Notes under the pieces: generated by a model
Told to the model about the DNA's origin: nothing
Seen by the model: only the letters and a program-made list of their open reading frames with translations
The model's database searches: none
Made by a program: the position numbers and the translations under genes
Shown here: positions 1 to 11,577 of the stretch, in pieces
How positions within the stretch are numbered: position 1 is the stretch's first letter
Layout of the letters: every line of letters starts with the position of its first letter
DNA from: Clytia hemisphaerica
Taxonomy: Eukaryota; Cnidaria; Hydrozoa; Leptothecata; Clytiidae
Direction of reading: 5' to 3'
DNA length: 64,000 nucleotides
Assembly: GCA_902728285.1 (NCBI GenBank)
Contig: CACVBU010001117.1
Coordinates: 1,274,591-1,338,590, forward strand

Positions 1-2553
1 TTGCTAAGGACTTATTTCTTCAATCTCGGCCGAAACATAGCAATGTGATACGCCAAAAGAAAGCTCTTTTTACGCCCTTTTCGGGCGTCAAAATATTATT
101 TTCCGTGGCATTACGTAATCCTTGAAATTAAAGATGGTAGCTGCAGTAGTGTAACACATCAAAACCAGCTGAAAAGCAAGCTGTAAGCATGATTCTGCAG
201 ATTTCTTGGCAAGTTTTAGATCAAAACTTAATCTCTTTGATTGAAATGAATTATTTAAATGAAGAATAGACCCTACAGAATCTATAAAGTTGCTCTACAT
301 TGGTTGTGTTGCTGGATTTCTGCGAAAAACATTTAAGTTGTCGGCATTTTGTTTTGAGCATAGACAGTGTGCTTTTTGTGGCTCACATAATGTTTTGTAG
401 TGGATTTAAATGTAACTGAGATATTTCCAAGCACAACATGATGTAACAGAGATAGAAATGTGCATTACTAGCCGTATTGTATAAGGGTTGCGAAGCGATC
501 CAGACTCCACCTCAATTCGCATCGCAAGTTGCTAGCAAAATAATAGACACTCTGATAAAAACCCCAAAAGAAGAGACAGGGTCTTAAGCCTTATAATACC
601 CCAAACACACCACACAAACCTCGGCGACACAACTCCCGCCACCCCGCGCGACGATCTTTCTTTCATTCTAGTTCTTCTAATGTAAATGGTGCCTTAAAAA
701 ATCGAACGATCGAACGATATTCGTCGAACGTTTGAACATATTTATTCGAATCGTCTGCGTCTGTTCGAAATCATCAAAAGTAAACAAAAGCAAAAATCTG
801 TAAAGATGGCTTGTTGTTGGATCTTGGTCAGTTTTGTTTTGTTTTCTTGACAAATTCGACAAATTTGATTACCTCCGTTTATCATTGAATATCCACTTGG
901 TTTTGCAAGGTAAGTTTAGTTCACTTAAAAGAGCACTTTTCCCGCCCGCGCGACCAGCAAAAACTTCTCATTTATTGACCTTATTTGATACTTGATGGTT
1001 ACTTTTAAAAGTCAAGGAATGATGAAGATCCTTTCTGTCATCTTTCAAACAAATTTTTTCCATTTAACAGCAAAATAAACATTTAAAACCGAAGAACCAC
1101 TGTTTAGATGCGTGCCGCCCGCGCGGTAATTTGATCAACTTCAGATTTTAAGTCCGTGTTTCGGCTTCCGGTAATTTTTTTGCTGTTCACTGCTAGGGTA
1201 CACCATTTTAAAAAGGCATTTTTCGCAGTCCTAGCTACGAAACCGAGAAAATTTTCGTGGCTTTAACCCAAACCAGTCAAGGTCATTTTGATAAAATCAT
1301 CGGTTTGAAGATGTGATTTATATAGCAAATTTTGGGCCAATTTTCGCTTGGGATAGAAGTTAAAGGTACGTGCACACATTATAGCAAAACTGCTTCGCTC
1401 ATAAATTCGCTTCGCAATAATGAACTGGACCTAACTTCTGGAGACACACATTCTCATCTGACACCAGCCATTCATAACACCGCCTAGGCGGTAACCGAAG
1501 CGAAGGCGCCGCCTTCGATCAAGCCAGCTCATTGTCAATTCAAGTCTATGTGAATAAAAATATGCACTAGAAAAGTTTCCATGTCTACAGAGAGTCATGC
1601 TGGAATTTCAATGAACATTTTGTCACACTTATGTGGCTGTTTTCACCCAAATTTGATGTTATCGCAAGATTACCGCGAAAAAAAAATTTTAATTTCTTTT
1701 TTCCATTCCAGACCTTTTCTAAATATTAGTCATTTAAAAAAAAAACTAACTTCATAGGTCAAGCCGACTATTCAGAAAACCTGACACAAGCAAAATAAAG
1801 TATTTTACCCCCTGGCTGATTTTACCCCCGTCTTTGGTTATTTTTAGAATTTTTTTTTATTTTTAGAAATTTTAATAGTTGATATACATTTCCTGAAAAT
1901 TTCATTACGAAATGTAAAGAAGTTCTTGAGTTACTGCAAAAAATGTGATTTTTTGACTTTTGAAATCTGGCGGTAGACTACCACCTTAATGTTTTCGTAG
2001 TTTACACGTGCCTTTGCTGTTTCGATAAAGAAGAAAAAAAAATATAAGAAGGCTGCGACTTCCTCATACTATGATGTGCTCTTCGAAAACAATAGGAATG
2101 TCAGATTCAACCCAATTTTTACAATATTTTGAAATAGTTTCGAATTTAGCTTTGCTTTTTATTAATTTAAAAAAAAGCTGTTGTGTCTTGCTTCGGGTTT
2201 TATTACTGATAATTGTGAAATTATCTTCCGCTCAAGGAACTTCTTTGCAACGTCGAAAGTGATAATTCTGCTAGGTAAATTGCGAATCTATTTGATCATT
2301 TCTAGATTGCATAAACTGGTTGTTACGATGTCCATTGTACGTTTTTAACGTTCAAAAAATGTTAGATGGACGTCGTCGAAGCAGCTGTGTGATAGCTAGA
2401 TAAGGGAACCTGAAACAGAAACTAGGAAAAATTTAATGGTACAAAATTAATGTGGTCGAAACTATAAATTTTGGGAAATTACCATTTATCAAGATGTACT
2501 TAACCCAAAATCTACCGAAATCGAATGCACTCGATACTATTATCTACTATGTA
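1..2553. other. AT-rich region without a supported gene
   Basis: No convincing coding exon is visible; open frames are short and low in complexity. A GC-rich patch near 600-660 is followed by a 14-codon frame opening at 804 and a strong splice-donor sequence (CAAG|GTAAGT) near 909, which could be a 5' exon of something downstream, but no partner exon was found. Confidence 0.4.
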
Positions 2554-3533
2554 ACGCCCCATTCTTACAGACCCAGAACAATTTTATCCATGCAGTGGGG
2601 ATAGCGAACTGAAACCCGATGGGGATTGCTATTTCCATAATTTTATGACTGGGAGATTTCAATCCTTTTGTTTTCAAATCAGAAAGTTCAGCGGGGATGG
2701 AAAAAGTAGTATAACATTTTGCAGTGAGGATTAAAGTCTATTCACGATAAGTGTGCACTCTTTTTTCTTTTACCTATAACTTTTGAAGGAATTCTTCAAT
2801 CTTTATAAAGTTGGTATCATTGGAAAGATATTAGTGAGTGGAACAATTTAAAATAAAAAAATCTTTAAAAAAATTCCAAAAATGAAGATGAAAATGAAGA
2901 AGAAAAAAATGAAGATCTTGTAGAATACTGCTGTAACTTTCATTTTCACTGGAGAGATTCTTTGATCTTAGAAGATCATCACTGTGAAGAAATTTCATTA
3001 AGATATTTATTCAATATAAAGTTATGATACAAAGTTAATAAGTGATTGACCCCAAAAAACAGCAAAAAACTGCAGAAAACAGCGTTTTTAGACGTCAATC
3101 AGCTTATAACTTTGTTAGATATCTTTTGACTGAATGATTATTCTTGAGAAATTTTTTCACAGTAATGACGTTCGATGATCAAGGATTCACTTCACGGAAA
3201 ATGATAGTTATAGCACTTTTCTACAAGATCTTCATTTTTTTCTTCTTCATTTTCATCTTCATTTTTATAATTTTTTTGAAGATTTTTTTATTTCAAATTG
3301 TTCAACTCACTAATATCTTTCCAATGATACCAAATTTATAAAGATTGAAGAATTCCTTCAAAAGTTATCGGTAAATGAAAAAAGAGTGCACACTTATCGT
3401 GAATAGACTTTAGTTTATTTGATTTTATTTTCAGTGGTGACAAAAATAAGAGGATAATTTTCCACTGGGGACGATATTTTGGACAATTTTTCCCGTGGGA
3501 AGGGGTCCCAGTAGGTCTGTGAGAAGGGGGTGT
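2554..3533. mobile_element. TIR element (ACGCCCC...GGGGTGT family), split by a palindrome
   Basis: The left end reads ACGCCCCATTCTTACAGACC and the right end GGTCTGTGAGAAGGGGGTGT, an inverted pair. A relative lies at 22809-23072. The interior is interrupted by the 676-bp palindrome at 2735-3410. No clear target duplication is visible. There is no coding capacity, so it is a non-autonomous element. Confidence 0.6.
2735..3410. mobile_element. 676-bp full-length palindromic element, copy 1
   Basis: The ends AGTCTATTCACGATAAGTGT and ACACTTATCGTGAATAGACT are inverse complements, and the arms remain complementary with scattered mismatches almost to the centre near 3070. A second copy of exactly the same length is at 26333-27008. 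Open frames inside (for example 3144-3341) encode only Phe/Ile-rich low-complexity peptides and are by-products of the palindrome. Confidence 0.75.
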
Positions 3534-4910
3534 GCTGCTTTAACCACTCTTAATCTCAATCTCCAGTTATAAAACGCCCCTGTCTCACTGACCTGATGAG
3601 GGGCCAGTGGTGATATAAAAAGTAGTATCTTAATTCCAATGGAAATGAGTGTTTGCTTTTCTGGACGAGAATTGTACACCATCGAATGTTCATAAGAATT
3701 TTAAAATTATAGTATTCTTGTAGTTAGGGACGAATTTTCCGCATAGTTTCCAAACAAAAATAAAATTTTTGGTTCATTTTCCAAGTGAGAAAAAGGTCAC
3801 CAGGTCAGTGAAATAATTTGTTACTTAGATTGGAATTAAGCAGTTTTGGGCATAAGCTGTCAACTATGTCAATTCATCAAATAACGACTTCCTTCTTTCA
3901 GTTCAGATGTATGATGTTTTATTTAAAGTGTGACCTTTTGGCCATTTCCCATCACGATGACTAATTTCTATAGCTCCGATTTGAAAATTTAGCTAAAGAA
4001 GGGTTCAGCACTTAAGTGGTTTTGCTGATAAATGAGAATGTAAATATGCATATTTGGAGCTCTAAAGGTTGCAATCATCATAAAAAAGTAATAATTTCCA
4101 ATTTTTTCATCAATTAGAAATGTAGAGCTTCTTTCCAGCCATTGACATTACCCGTAAAAAAAACTTAATCATGCATAAACATATGTAATTCAAAACGTCT
4201 TTTCATCACCCTGACTGACGGCAAGAATAAATTACGATGATGTCATTGTGATTAATAATAATTTATGACATGCCCATTCAGCAAAATTAAATTTTCCGTA
4301 TCAACAAACGGATATAATTATGCAAAATTTAATGGATTAATAATATGTGTTCCTTTTAGAAGAAAGGCGAGGGGAAATGTAAATATATTTTTGGATTTCT
4401 GTTCTATTAGAGTGAAGAACTCGCTTACAGGAGCAAGAAAAAACTAAACTCCTCCGTTGACTTATTCCTCCTTAATGCTTAAATTAGAAGACACTTTGTT
4501 GATATCTTAGACATCATAAATCAAGCAAAACTTGAATTGGCTTAAGTTTTACTTAATGCGTATAAAAACCGAATGAATATTACCTAATGCTTGTATTGAG
4601 GCCCCGCAGTGTTACTCACGCCATCATGCCAAATTTATGCTCTAATCCTACCACATTGACGAGAATTAGGACAATTGGTTAACGTAAATGAAGAGCGAAA
4701 ATAGCCCAAATCACACAACACGTCTTAAATTTTGGTCTTTTCACACATCACACCTAAAAATATTACAATACTATTATCACACACGATAAACAAAAACTTC
4801 TCAGGTGATTTATCGGCTTTCTTATAATGTAGTTTATTCTTCATGAAAATTACTGTAGTACAAATACCAGAAAATGGTTTTAACATCTTGGAAAAGTGAT
4901 TTAAAGCCAA
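3534..4910. other. Repeat fragments, no gene seen
   Basis: Near 3570-3610 there is another fragment of the CGCCCCTGTCTCA-type terminal repeat seen elsewhere in the window. The rest is AT-rich with short, unsupported frames. Confidence 0.35.
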
Positions 4911-5062
4911 TAGACGATATCGGATTTAGATAAATACAATGCATTCTGGTTTCTAGGGACTCTCAAAGGAATTATAGTAGATCAATTATAATAGATTATA
5001 ATTCCTTTGAGAGTCCCTAGAAACCAGAATGCATTGCATTTATCTAAATCCGATATCGTCTA
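4911..5062. mobile_element. 152-bp TA-flanked palindromic MITE, copy 1
   Basis: Arms of about 65-70 bp begin TAGACGATATCGGATTTAG and close with the inverse complement ...CCGATATCGTCTA around a short AT-rich loop. The element is flanked by TA on both sides, the target of Tc1/mariner-type transposases. The copy at 22460-22611 is nearly identical and has the same length. Confidence 0.85.
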
Positions 5063-5277
5063 TTATTATTCATGCTTCCGCATAAATTTAAGACATTTTA
5101 TTGTATGAAGGATATTATAGGCCAATTTCAAAAGGAAATCCAGAATTCAAAGACGATACTAATGTAGTTTTCCTTGTATGCGTAATATGGCGACGATAAT
5201 TATTTCCGCCTTATATTTCTGTACTTCCGACAGATGGAAGGTATTTTAAACAAATTTTGAAATACTAGCAATAATTT

Positions 5278-6625
5278 ATACTAGCCGGTACCCGGCGTCG
5301 CACGCCGGTTAAGCTTTAGCTGAACGCACTAGAAGTCCTTTGGATGTTGAAGCTGGCTAAAAAAACGATCAAATGAATAAAAAGATATCTTCAAAGTTTG
5401 ACTCTAATCCTTCCCCGGAGATCTTTTTCTCGCTTCGCTCGCATTAAATACGCCGTCTAGTTTTCGACAATTTAAGAAAATGTCGTGGTAAAGAGGAGTT
5501 GAAATGTAGAAATGACAATTCTTTAGGAAAAAGCGGGAAAGCCACAAAGAATAGTGCAACTTTGTTTCTATCAGATTTAAAAAGATAAATAAGTCAATTC
5601 TGAATTGCTTTTTTTAAACCCTTGTCATAACTTTTCGAATTTAAACATGTAAATTGACGTACACAGTTTTTAACAGTATCAACCACTTGAATGTTTTTAT
5701 ATGAAGAAAGAGATGGACTAATTTCTTCTCTTGCTTTTTATCGCCCTTTGAATGCTGTTAGTGTTCGACAAACTTTTTAATTTTTATGTTTTGATTTACC
5801 GGATTTACATTTGAAATGTTCTCTTCTAAAAGAAACTTGTTTTGTTTTGAAAAGAATTCGAATGTCATTAATAAATACGATCGTTAAATACTAGCCTGGA
5901 TATCCAGGCTGTAAACTATTTCACAGTCTAGTTTTTGATATTTTATGTTCTGGTTTACAGCCTGGTCTCCCTAGAGAGATTTGCATTCTCCATATGAGAA
6001 TGCAGTCCGCTTGCTTGCGCTCACTTCGCTAAAGCCGTAAGGGCCAATCTACATGGCGCGGAGCAATTCTAAAGCAAAAATAGAATAGTCCTCCAGTTGC
6101 TAGTGAAGATAGGGCTTTATGTTACATGAAAACATGAAAAAGAAGAAAACAGAGACAAGTTCATTTTCCAAGAAAACATGGTTGGTCATGATAATGCATG
6201 CAAACTTCTTTATGGACTTTGGTGTAATCTTTGGATGTTTTAAATAGTTTTAGATCTTGTAAGACTGCTTTTTATTAATTTATGTTTTGCTGCCCTGGGT
6301 TGGCTAGGAAACATGGGTTTTCACTTTCATTCTCTAGGGAGAAATTTTGTTTTTTCTAAAATTTTGAGCTTAGATATCCAGGCTAGTTAAATACATTCGA
6401 AAACATTTCAAACACAAGAAAAGAGAACAACAGGATCGGGCAAAGCCGGGCAGAAATTAAAATTACTAAATGTAGATGGGCCTTAAATTTCAAAACAAAG
6501 GCTGAATATAGTCTAAACCAGGCTCTATCCGATCTGTCAATCAGAACAAACTTATCGAGAACAAAACATTGCTTGCAAAATCGAAAGTGACACACAAACA
6601 GACATACAGACTACGGCTATTAATA
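5278..6625 (+). mobile_element. Degenerate retroelement-like remnant
   Basis: The unit opens with ACTAGCCGGTACCCGGCGTC and closes with CACACAAACAGACATACAGA followed by an AT tail. This general layout recalls non-LTR retroelements in other invertebrates; that comparison is from memory. No reverse-transcriptase reading frame survives. It is split by the TIR element at 5891-6386. Confidence 0.35.
5891..6386. mobile_element. TIR element with 7-8 bp target duplication
   Basis: The left end CTAGCCTGGATATCCAGGCT and right end ...GATATCCAGGCTAG form terminal inverted repeats. The flanks repeat TTAAATA (5884-5890 and 6387-6393), or GTTAAATA if the last G is counted. A duplication of this size fits hAT- or P-like insertion. 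No coding frame is present. Confidence 0.7.
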
Positions 6626-7802
6626 TATAGATTATATTATATAGTGAGTTATAAGCCACGTGTTATTGCTAACGGGAGTGTACAAGACTCTGAATCACAT
6701 TTACGGACAGACTTGCTGAAACTGGAATAAAAGATGTGTAAAAACTGGTCGGCGACAACATGTAAAAGTTTTCAAAGCCTTACAACGGTCAAAGTCAGCC
6801 AAGACTAAGGTTAGTCGCTTAAACTATACAGACCCTCATATTCTGCTATAAAAATTTGAAAATTTATTGTAAGATTGATGAATACTCCTTCCTGTGCCCC
6901 TCGTTGGATACACTAGTGCTTAAGTGTCACCGTCTTGCAAATTAAAATGAAAAGCCTGGCAAAAACTTTGATAATTTTTAGGGATCTTGTTTAAAATCTT
7001 TCAGCAAAAAAAGTTTGATACAGTCATACAGGATGAAGAACACAATTTCAGAAAACACCTTTGGGACAAAATCACTAAATGAAAGAAATTCAGGACAGTA
7101 CATCCATAATGTTAAAGAAACAGTCATTTTTACATTATTGTAGACTTCTAAGGCAAGACCAAATTAATTTATTGTTCAACGAGCCCGACCGACCCTGTTT
7201 TTTCCAAAATCGAAAAAATAATAATATTGAATTTGAAAAGGTGGACGATGAACAATATAAGTTTTTCCAAGATATTCTTAATTGGAACAAGTTGAAAAAG
7301 TGTAAATTCATCCCAGAACTTTGATGAATTTAGAATATCACAATTCAAATGGCACGAAAGCCCGCGAAAGCCCGCGAAAGCCGCACATTAATGAAGGGGG
7401 GGAGTATACCCACTTCAAAACGTCACAAAATCTTCGGATCTTGACCTTCCGATCCTAGATTTCAAGAAATTTATTATTACTATACCGACTGACCGACCAG
7501 TCCGCATTTTTCTGAAGGTCTTCCCGTAAAACAATAAATTAAATTGGTCTCGCCTAACAGAAATGTTGCCCTTCTCTGTAGAAAATTCCGGAGTAAATCT
7601 CCATAATAACGTTGTACTGTTGACAGAGTATAGTTGGTCACCTTGAAAGCTGTACCAACTATTTGAATACAATTCAATTTTGTAATATTTAAAAAAATGA
7701 AAAATTAAACGAGAAATATAGCAAATTGACAATAGTTTTAGAAACACTAGAATTTTTCACAGAACATTATATGCAGGGGACAAAGGTTTTTGAGAACCAA
7801 AC
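6626..7802. other. Repeat-derived upstream region of protease 1
   Basis: A stretch near 7140-7190 recurs in inverted, diverged form near 7490-7560 (shared GGC(A/G)AGACCAA.TTAATTTATTG), so the opposing frames at 7079-7324 and 7415-7747 look like parts of a decayed foldback repeat rather than genes. A short GCCCGCGAAA tandem lies at about 7358-7383. No strong TATA box precedes the first protease. Confidence 0.35.
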
Positions 7803-10800
7803 ATGTTTTTATTAAAGGTGTTCCTCGTTATTTTTATATGTGAGTATCTTCGAGCTCTTGTGATATTGCTGAAGTTGTTACTTTAAAACATCAAGGTTTG
7901 AGTTGTGGAACTCTTGAAAGATTTGAAAAGCGTAACATTCATGGAATTTGAATTCTAACTTCAGTAGCGTAGCCAAGAGGGGTGCAAAATTTTTGAAGGA
8001 GAGCAGATTTTTATGATTTTGTAATTATCTATTCATAGTGTTCTGCACAAATTTTGCGCCCCTCTTGACTACGCTACTGCTAACAGCAAGAACTTTACAC
8101 TTTTTGGCTTTTCCCGTTTCTTGTGTGAAAGTACTTCAAAAGTGTTATTCTTGACTTTTTTTTTCTCTAGCTGGCATCATATCAGGAGATACTGGAATTA
8201 ATGGAAAATGTGGAATCACCAAAGTTTCTCAAAGTCGTGTTGTCAATGGTGTTGAAGCAAAAGAAGGAGCTTGGCCATGGATTGCTTCTATTCAAACTGC
8301 ACGAGGTTTTCATACCTGTGGTGGTACCATCTTGAATCCAAACTGGGTAATTTTCATAATAAGTCCGGCGCTCATAAAGACAATGAAATTTTAATCGTCA
8401 GGCTCGGCAGAACAATCGTTAAAGTGGGGAGGCTGAAGGCTCAAAATGAGATAAAATTTGCTAATAATTTGAGAATAAAAAGCTCATTTGCTCAAAAGTG
8501 GGGAGGCTGAAGTCTCTCCAGTCTCCCTCCTTCCGCTAGGCCTGGTCATTGAGAAAGGTTCAAAAATATATGAAACTCGCCTGTGTGAAGAATGGAACTA
8601 GGCAACTAGTCTGGCCGAAATACAATAAAACAGGGGTGAACGTAGACAAAAATTCCGCTTAAACTTTCTTGGTACCGTTGGAAGCGGAATTTTATGTAGA
8701 TTATCATACTCAGAGCCTCATGATGAGGCCCTTGGGAAAACTTTTGGTAAAATCAAGTCTGAAGTGTACTTCTTTGCCCCAAATATATACGTTTTTGAGC
8801 AGTGTATTGGTCATCAGCTACACTAAAAACCTATCAAAGCTATTCAAAGTCTTTGAAAGTCAGCGCTATCCCCATGTGCTTTCGCCCAAAGGCTTATGCC
8901 TTGCAGTTGACCCATTTCATATCAGGGATGATACTGTTTAATTGCTTGTGGTTTCCAGAAATGTTTGGTTGGGAATCCCCCCCCCCAGATTTTTGAGACA
9001 GGGTATACATTCAGTGTTTTAAAAAGCACCTACCATTGCAAAGATAGCACTTTTCAAGGCATTTTATATCGAAAATGGGTCCTTAGTGTTACCAATTTTT
9101 TTCCCCAAGGGCCTCAACGTGAGGCTTTGAGTATGTTAAACCTCGTAAAATTCCGCTTCCAAAGATACCAAGAAAATTTACGCGGAATTTTTTTCAAGGT
9201 CAACTTTTATTTCTGCCAGACTATACTAACTCAGTCACTTTACATTTTCTTATGGATTAACCAACTTTGAAACATTCTTAACAATTTTTTAGGTGCTGAC
9301 AGCCAGTCACTGTGTAGCTGCAAATCGTAATAGTCCCGGGTATTTTAGATTGGTAGCAGGCGTGCACAACAAAACGAATCATAACGAAACCACACAGCAA
9401 AAAGTTCTAGTTAAAAGAATTATCGTTCATCCAGACTACAGCTCACGTATTCTTAGAAACGATATTGCTTTGATTGAATTATCATCTCCATTCAGATTGA
9501 ATGACCGTGTTGTCAAAGCTTGTATGCCACAACATGGAGTTTATCCACCAGCTGGAAGTGGAAGCAAATGTTTCATTGCTGGTAAGTCAACAACTTCACA
9601 GTGTGTACACATTTTTTTAATAAGAACATCTAAACATCTAATATTTTTGAAGCCTTCGGATGTTCTTAAAGTTTTGAGTTTTAATTTTCAATCAAAAATA
9701 TATTTCAAAACAAAAAATTTAAAAATCCATAACTCGGAGTTTCATGCTCTAAGCAATCATCAGATGTAACTCAGAGGGATTGTAACATCAGATGTAAATC
9801 ATCAGAGTTTTAATTTTCTTAACATCTTCTTTTTTTCAACATTCCATGAGTATATTTCTGTCCAATTCTCTAAGAAATCGGGTATTCTAGAGTCCGCAAA
9901 GCCTGAAAATGTTCTTAATCTGTTAACTGTTATAACGTTATAACCTGAAGAAATCTAATACCAATCCCATCGAGAAATTATCCTAAATTTTCATTCCCAA
10001 GAAAAATACTTAACAGTAACTCCTCGCTGGATTTTTTAAATAAAAAAATTGAAATCGTCACCCATCAAAACCAATCTATTTTCCATCCACATTTGAATGC
10101 ATAAACAATCCCTTGTGAATCATTGAGATAGAGGTTTCCTTGAGGAATCATAAGACAAGTGAAGGAATGCTTAGAAGGAGAAGGTTTAAGTGTTAAACTT
10201 GAAAACTTGGTCGAAGTTCTACCGACAGCAGACTGACGACTAAACAACTATATACCTTATACCTTTCAATAAGACCTTGTAAACACTTGTCCGGCGACCG
10301 TAGTACAGTAGTAGAGCATCCGGCTATGGTGGACAAGGTCTTTGGTCGAGAGGAGCCTGTGGGTCACCTCCGACTGCTCTCACCAGACTTACTTTACTTT
10401 TCTCGTTCAGAGTAGAAGCAAGGGAATTGGTTAAAATAAGTAAAATTCCAACAAAACCATATTTATATGTAAAGAATCGTTTTAATTCCTCATGACTGGT
10501 TTTCAATTTTTTTAGGATGGGGTACAACAAATTATCCTGGGCGAAACTACCCAGATATTCTACAACAAGTTAAAATGCCCATTGTAAAAACACCTCACCG
10601 TGGATGTAGATATCAGAGTGTTGTATGTGCTGGATATGGATTTAATCCACAACCTGATGGTTCACAATATCCGAATGCTTGTCGTGGTGATTCTGGTGGC
10701 CCATTGATGTGCAGGAAATCTGATGGCTCATGGCAAGTGGATGGTGTCACAAGCTGGGTTTATACTTATTGCAAATACTACACAGCTTTTACGCCAGTTA

Positions 10801-10844
10801 ATAAATATATATCTTGGATTAAGCAGTATGTACCCAATTTATAA
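7803..10844 (+). CDS. Secreted elastase-like serine protease, S1 family (protease 1)
   Basis: Four exons join in frame: 7803-7839, 8171-8346, 9293-9581 and 10516-10844, with intron phases 1, 0, 1 and GT-AG borders throughout. They give 276 aa. Residues 1-12 are a hydrophobic signal peptide. Activation is expected after Arg35, before VVNG. The catalytic triad is His77 (LTASHC), Asp128 (NDIALIEL) and Ser227 (GDSGGP), so an active endopeptidase is expected. By alignment from memory, Val249 and Thr257 fall at chymotrypsin positions 216 and 226, as in pancreatic elastase, and Asn221 falls at position 189. This predicts cleavage after small residues in the gut or secreted fluid; specificity is inference. 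Cys26 probably pairs with the ACMP cysteine to tether the propeptide. Unlike its paralogue at 16373-20888, it has only a short linker where that gene has an ShKT domain. Two repeats have entered its introns. Confidence 0.93.
8490..8546 (+). repeat. Dispersed repeat shared with 61250-61306
   Basis: The segment GCTCAAAAGTGGGGAGGCTG followed by AAGTCTC and a CTTCCGC.GGCCTG tail recurs with few changes at 61250-61306, beyond the right end of the CACTA element. This copy lies in intron 2 of protease 1. Confidence 0.5.
8648..9194. mobile_element. Foldback element in intron 2 of protease 1
   Basis: The left arm (AAAATTCCGCTTAAACTTTC, then TTGGAAGCGGAATTTTA) is matched by an inverted right arm ending ...GCGGAATTTTTTT. 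Paired GGCCTCA/TGAGGCC-like motifs also mirror each other inside. It is non-coding; frames within it are incidental. Confidence 0.6.
10290..10400 (+). mobile_element. tRNA-derived SINE fragment in intron 3 of protease 1
   Basis: A tRNA-like A-box region (GTAGTACAGTAGTAGAGCAT) is followed by a body segment (GGGTCACCTCCGACTG, then CAGACTTACTTTACTT) that matches the body and tail of the minus-strand SINE pair at 45545-46047. The region between A and B boxes is largely lost. Confidence 0.5.
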
Positions 10845-10885
10845 TTTTGTCAAATAGCGTTATTGCAGTTCAATTTTCAAAACAG

Positions 10886-10891
10886 AATAAA
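10886..10891 (+). terminator. AATAAA polyadenylation signal of protease 1
   Basis: A canonical AATAAA lies 42 bases after the stop codon, in the expected place for 3'-end formation. Confidence 0.7.
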
Positions 10892-11059
10892 TATAAAACC
10901 TCGTGTAAATGCTATAGAGTTGACATTTAGTTTTGACACGTTGCTTTCTAAGATAAGCTTAGATTAGGATTAACGATAGATAAATTGGCGATTTTGGAAA
11001 GTTAACGAGGAGTGTATCCTCTGGTTGGCTGTTTTTGTATCCTTTCCTCAATACACGTG

Positions 11060-11577
11060 AACAGAAGCAGCCGGCGAAGCGAATTTTTAGAAATATGTGT
11101 TCTTATCTTCTAGGAGACCAAATGTTATGACCTTTCAATTTTTTTATACAAATGGTGCGTTCTGATTTCTAGAAAATCTTTATCGCACTATTTGTTAAAC
11201 TTATCACTACTTTATGGTTTGATGTGTTCTAAAAGCTAGGAAAAATAGTTCACCAAGACAAACTTGTAAGATATTTGTTTTTCCCCACGAAAGATGTGTT
11301 CTGAAAATTTCTAGGGTTACTAGGCAACAAGATTACATAAATTGTTTCTTGATTATACCCCTGTCTCCTTAAAAGATGTGCTCTGAAGCTTTCTAGGGTT
11401 ACCTAGGCAACAAGAACACGTTAGAAGACCTTGATTATACCCCTGTCTCGTAAGAAAACATCATCATTTCTAGCTGATTAATTTTCGAAGATCTGATCAG
11501 AACAGATCAAAATTTTAGCTGAAATATGCTTTCAGAACACATCGGAAAAAAAGGTCCTCGCCGGCTGCTTTCTAGCC
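11060..11577. repeat. TIR-like repeat with internal ~84-bp tandem duplication
   Basis: The ends AGAAGCAGCCGGCGAAGCG and ...CCTCGCCGGCTGCTTTCT are inverted partners. Inside, a unit containing TTTCTAGGGTTAC(C)TAGGCAACAAG and ending CTTGATTATACCCCTGTCTC occurs twice head to tail (about 11284-11367 and 11368-11450). It sits about 170 bp past the polyadenylation signal of protease 1. Confidence 0.55.

Noticed and set aside
3144-3341. Small hydrophobic protein, repeated at 26743-26940
   Set aside because: It is a translation of one arm of the 676-bp palindrome and is rich in Phe/Ile from TTC/ATT repeats.
7415-7747. 110-aa minus-strand frame
   Set aside because: It matches the inverse of nearby sequence at 7140-7190 and shows no domain; a decayed foldback is more likely.
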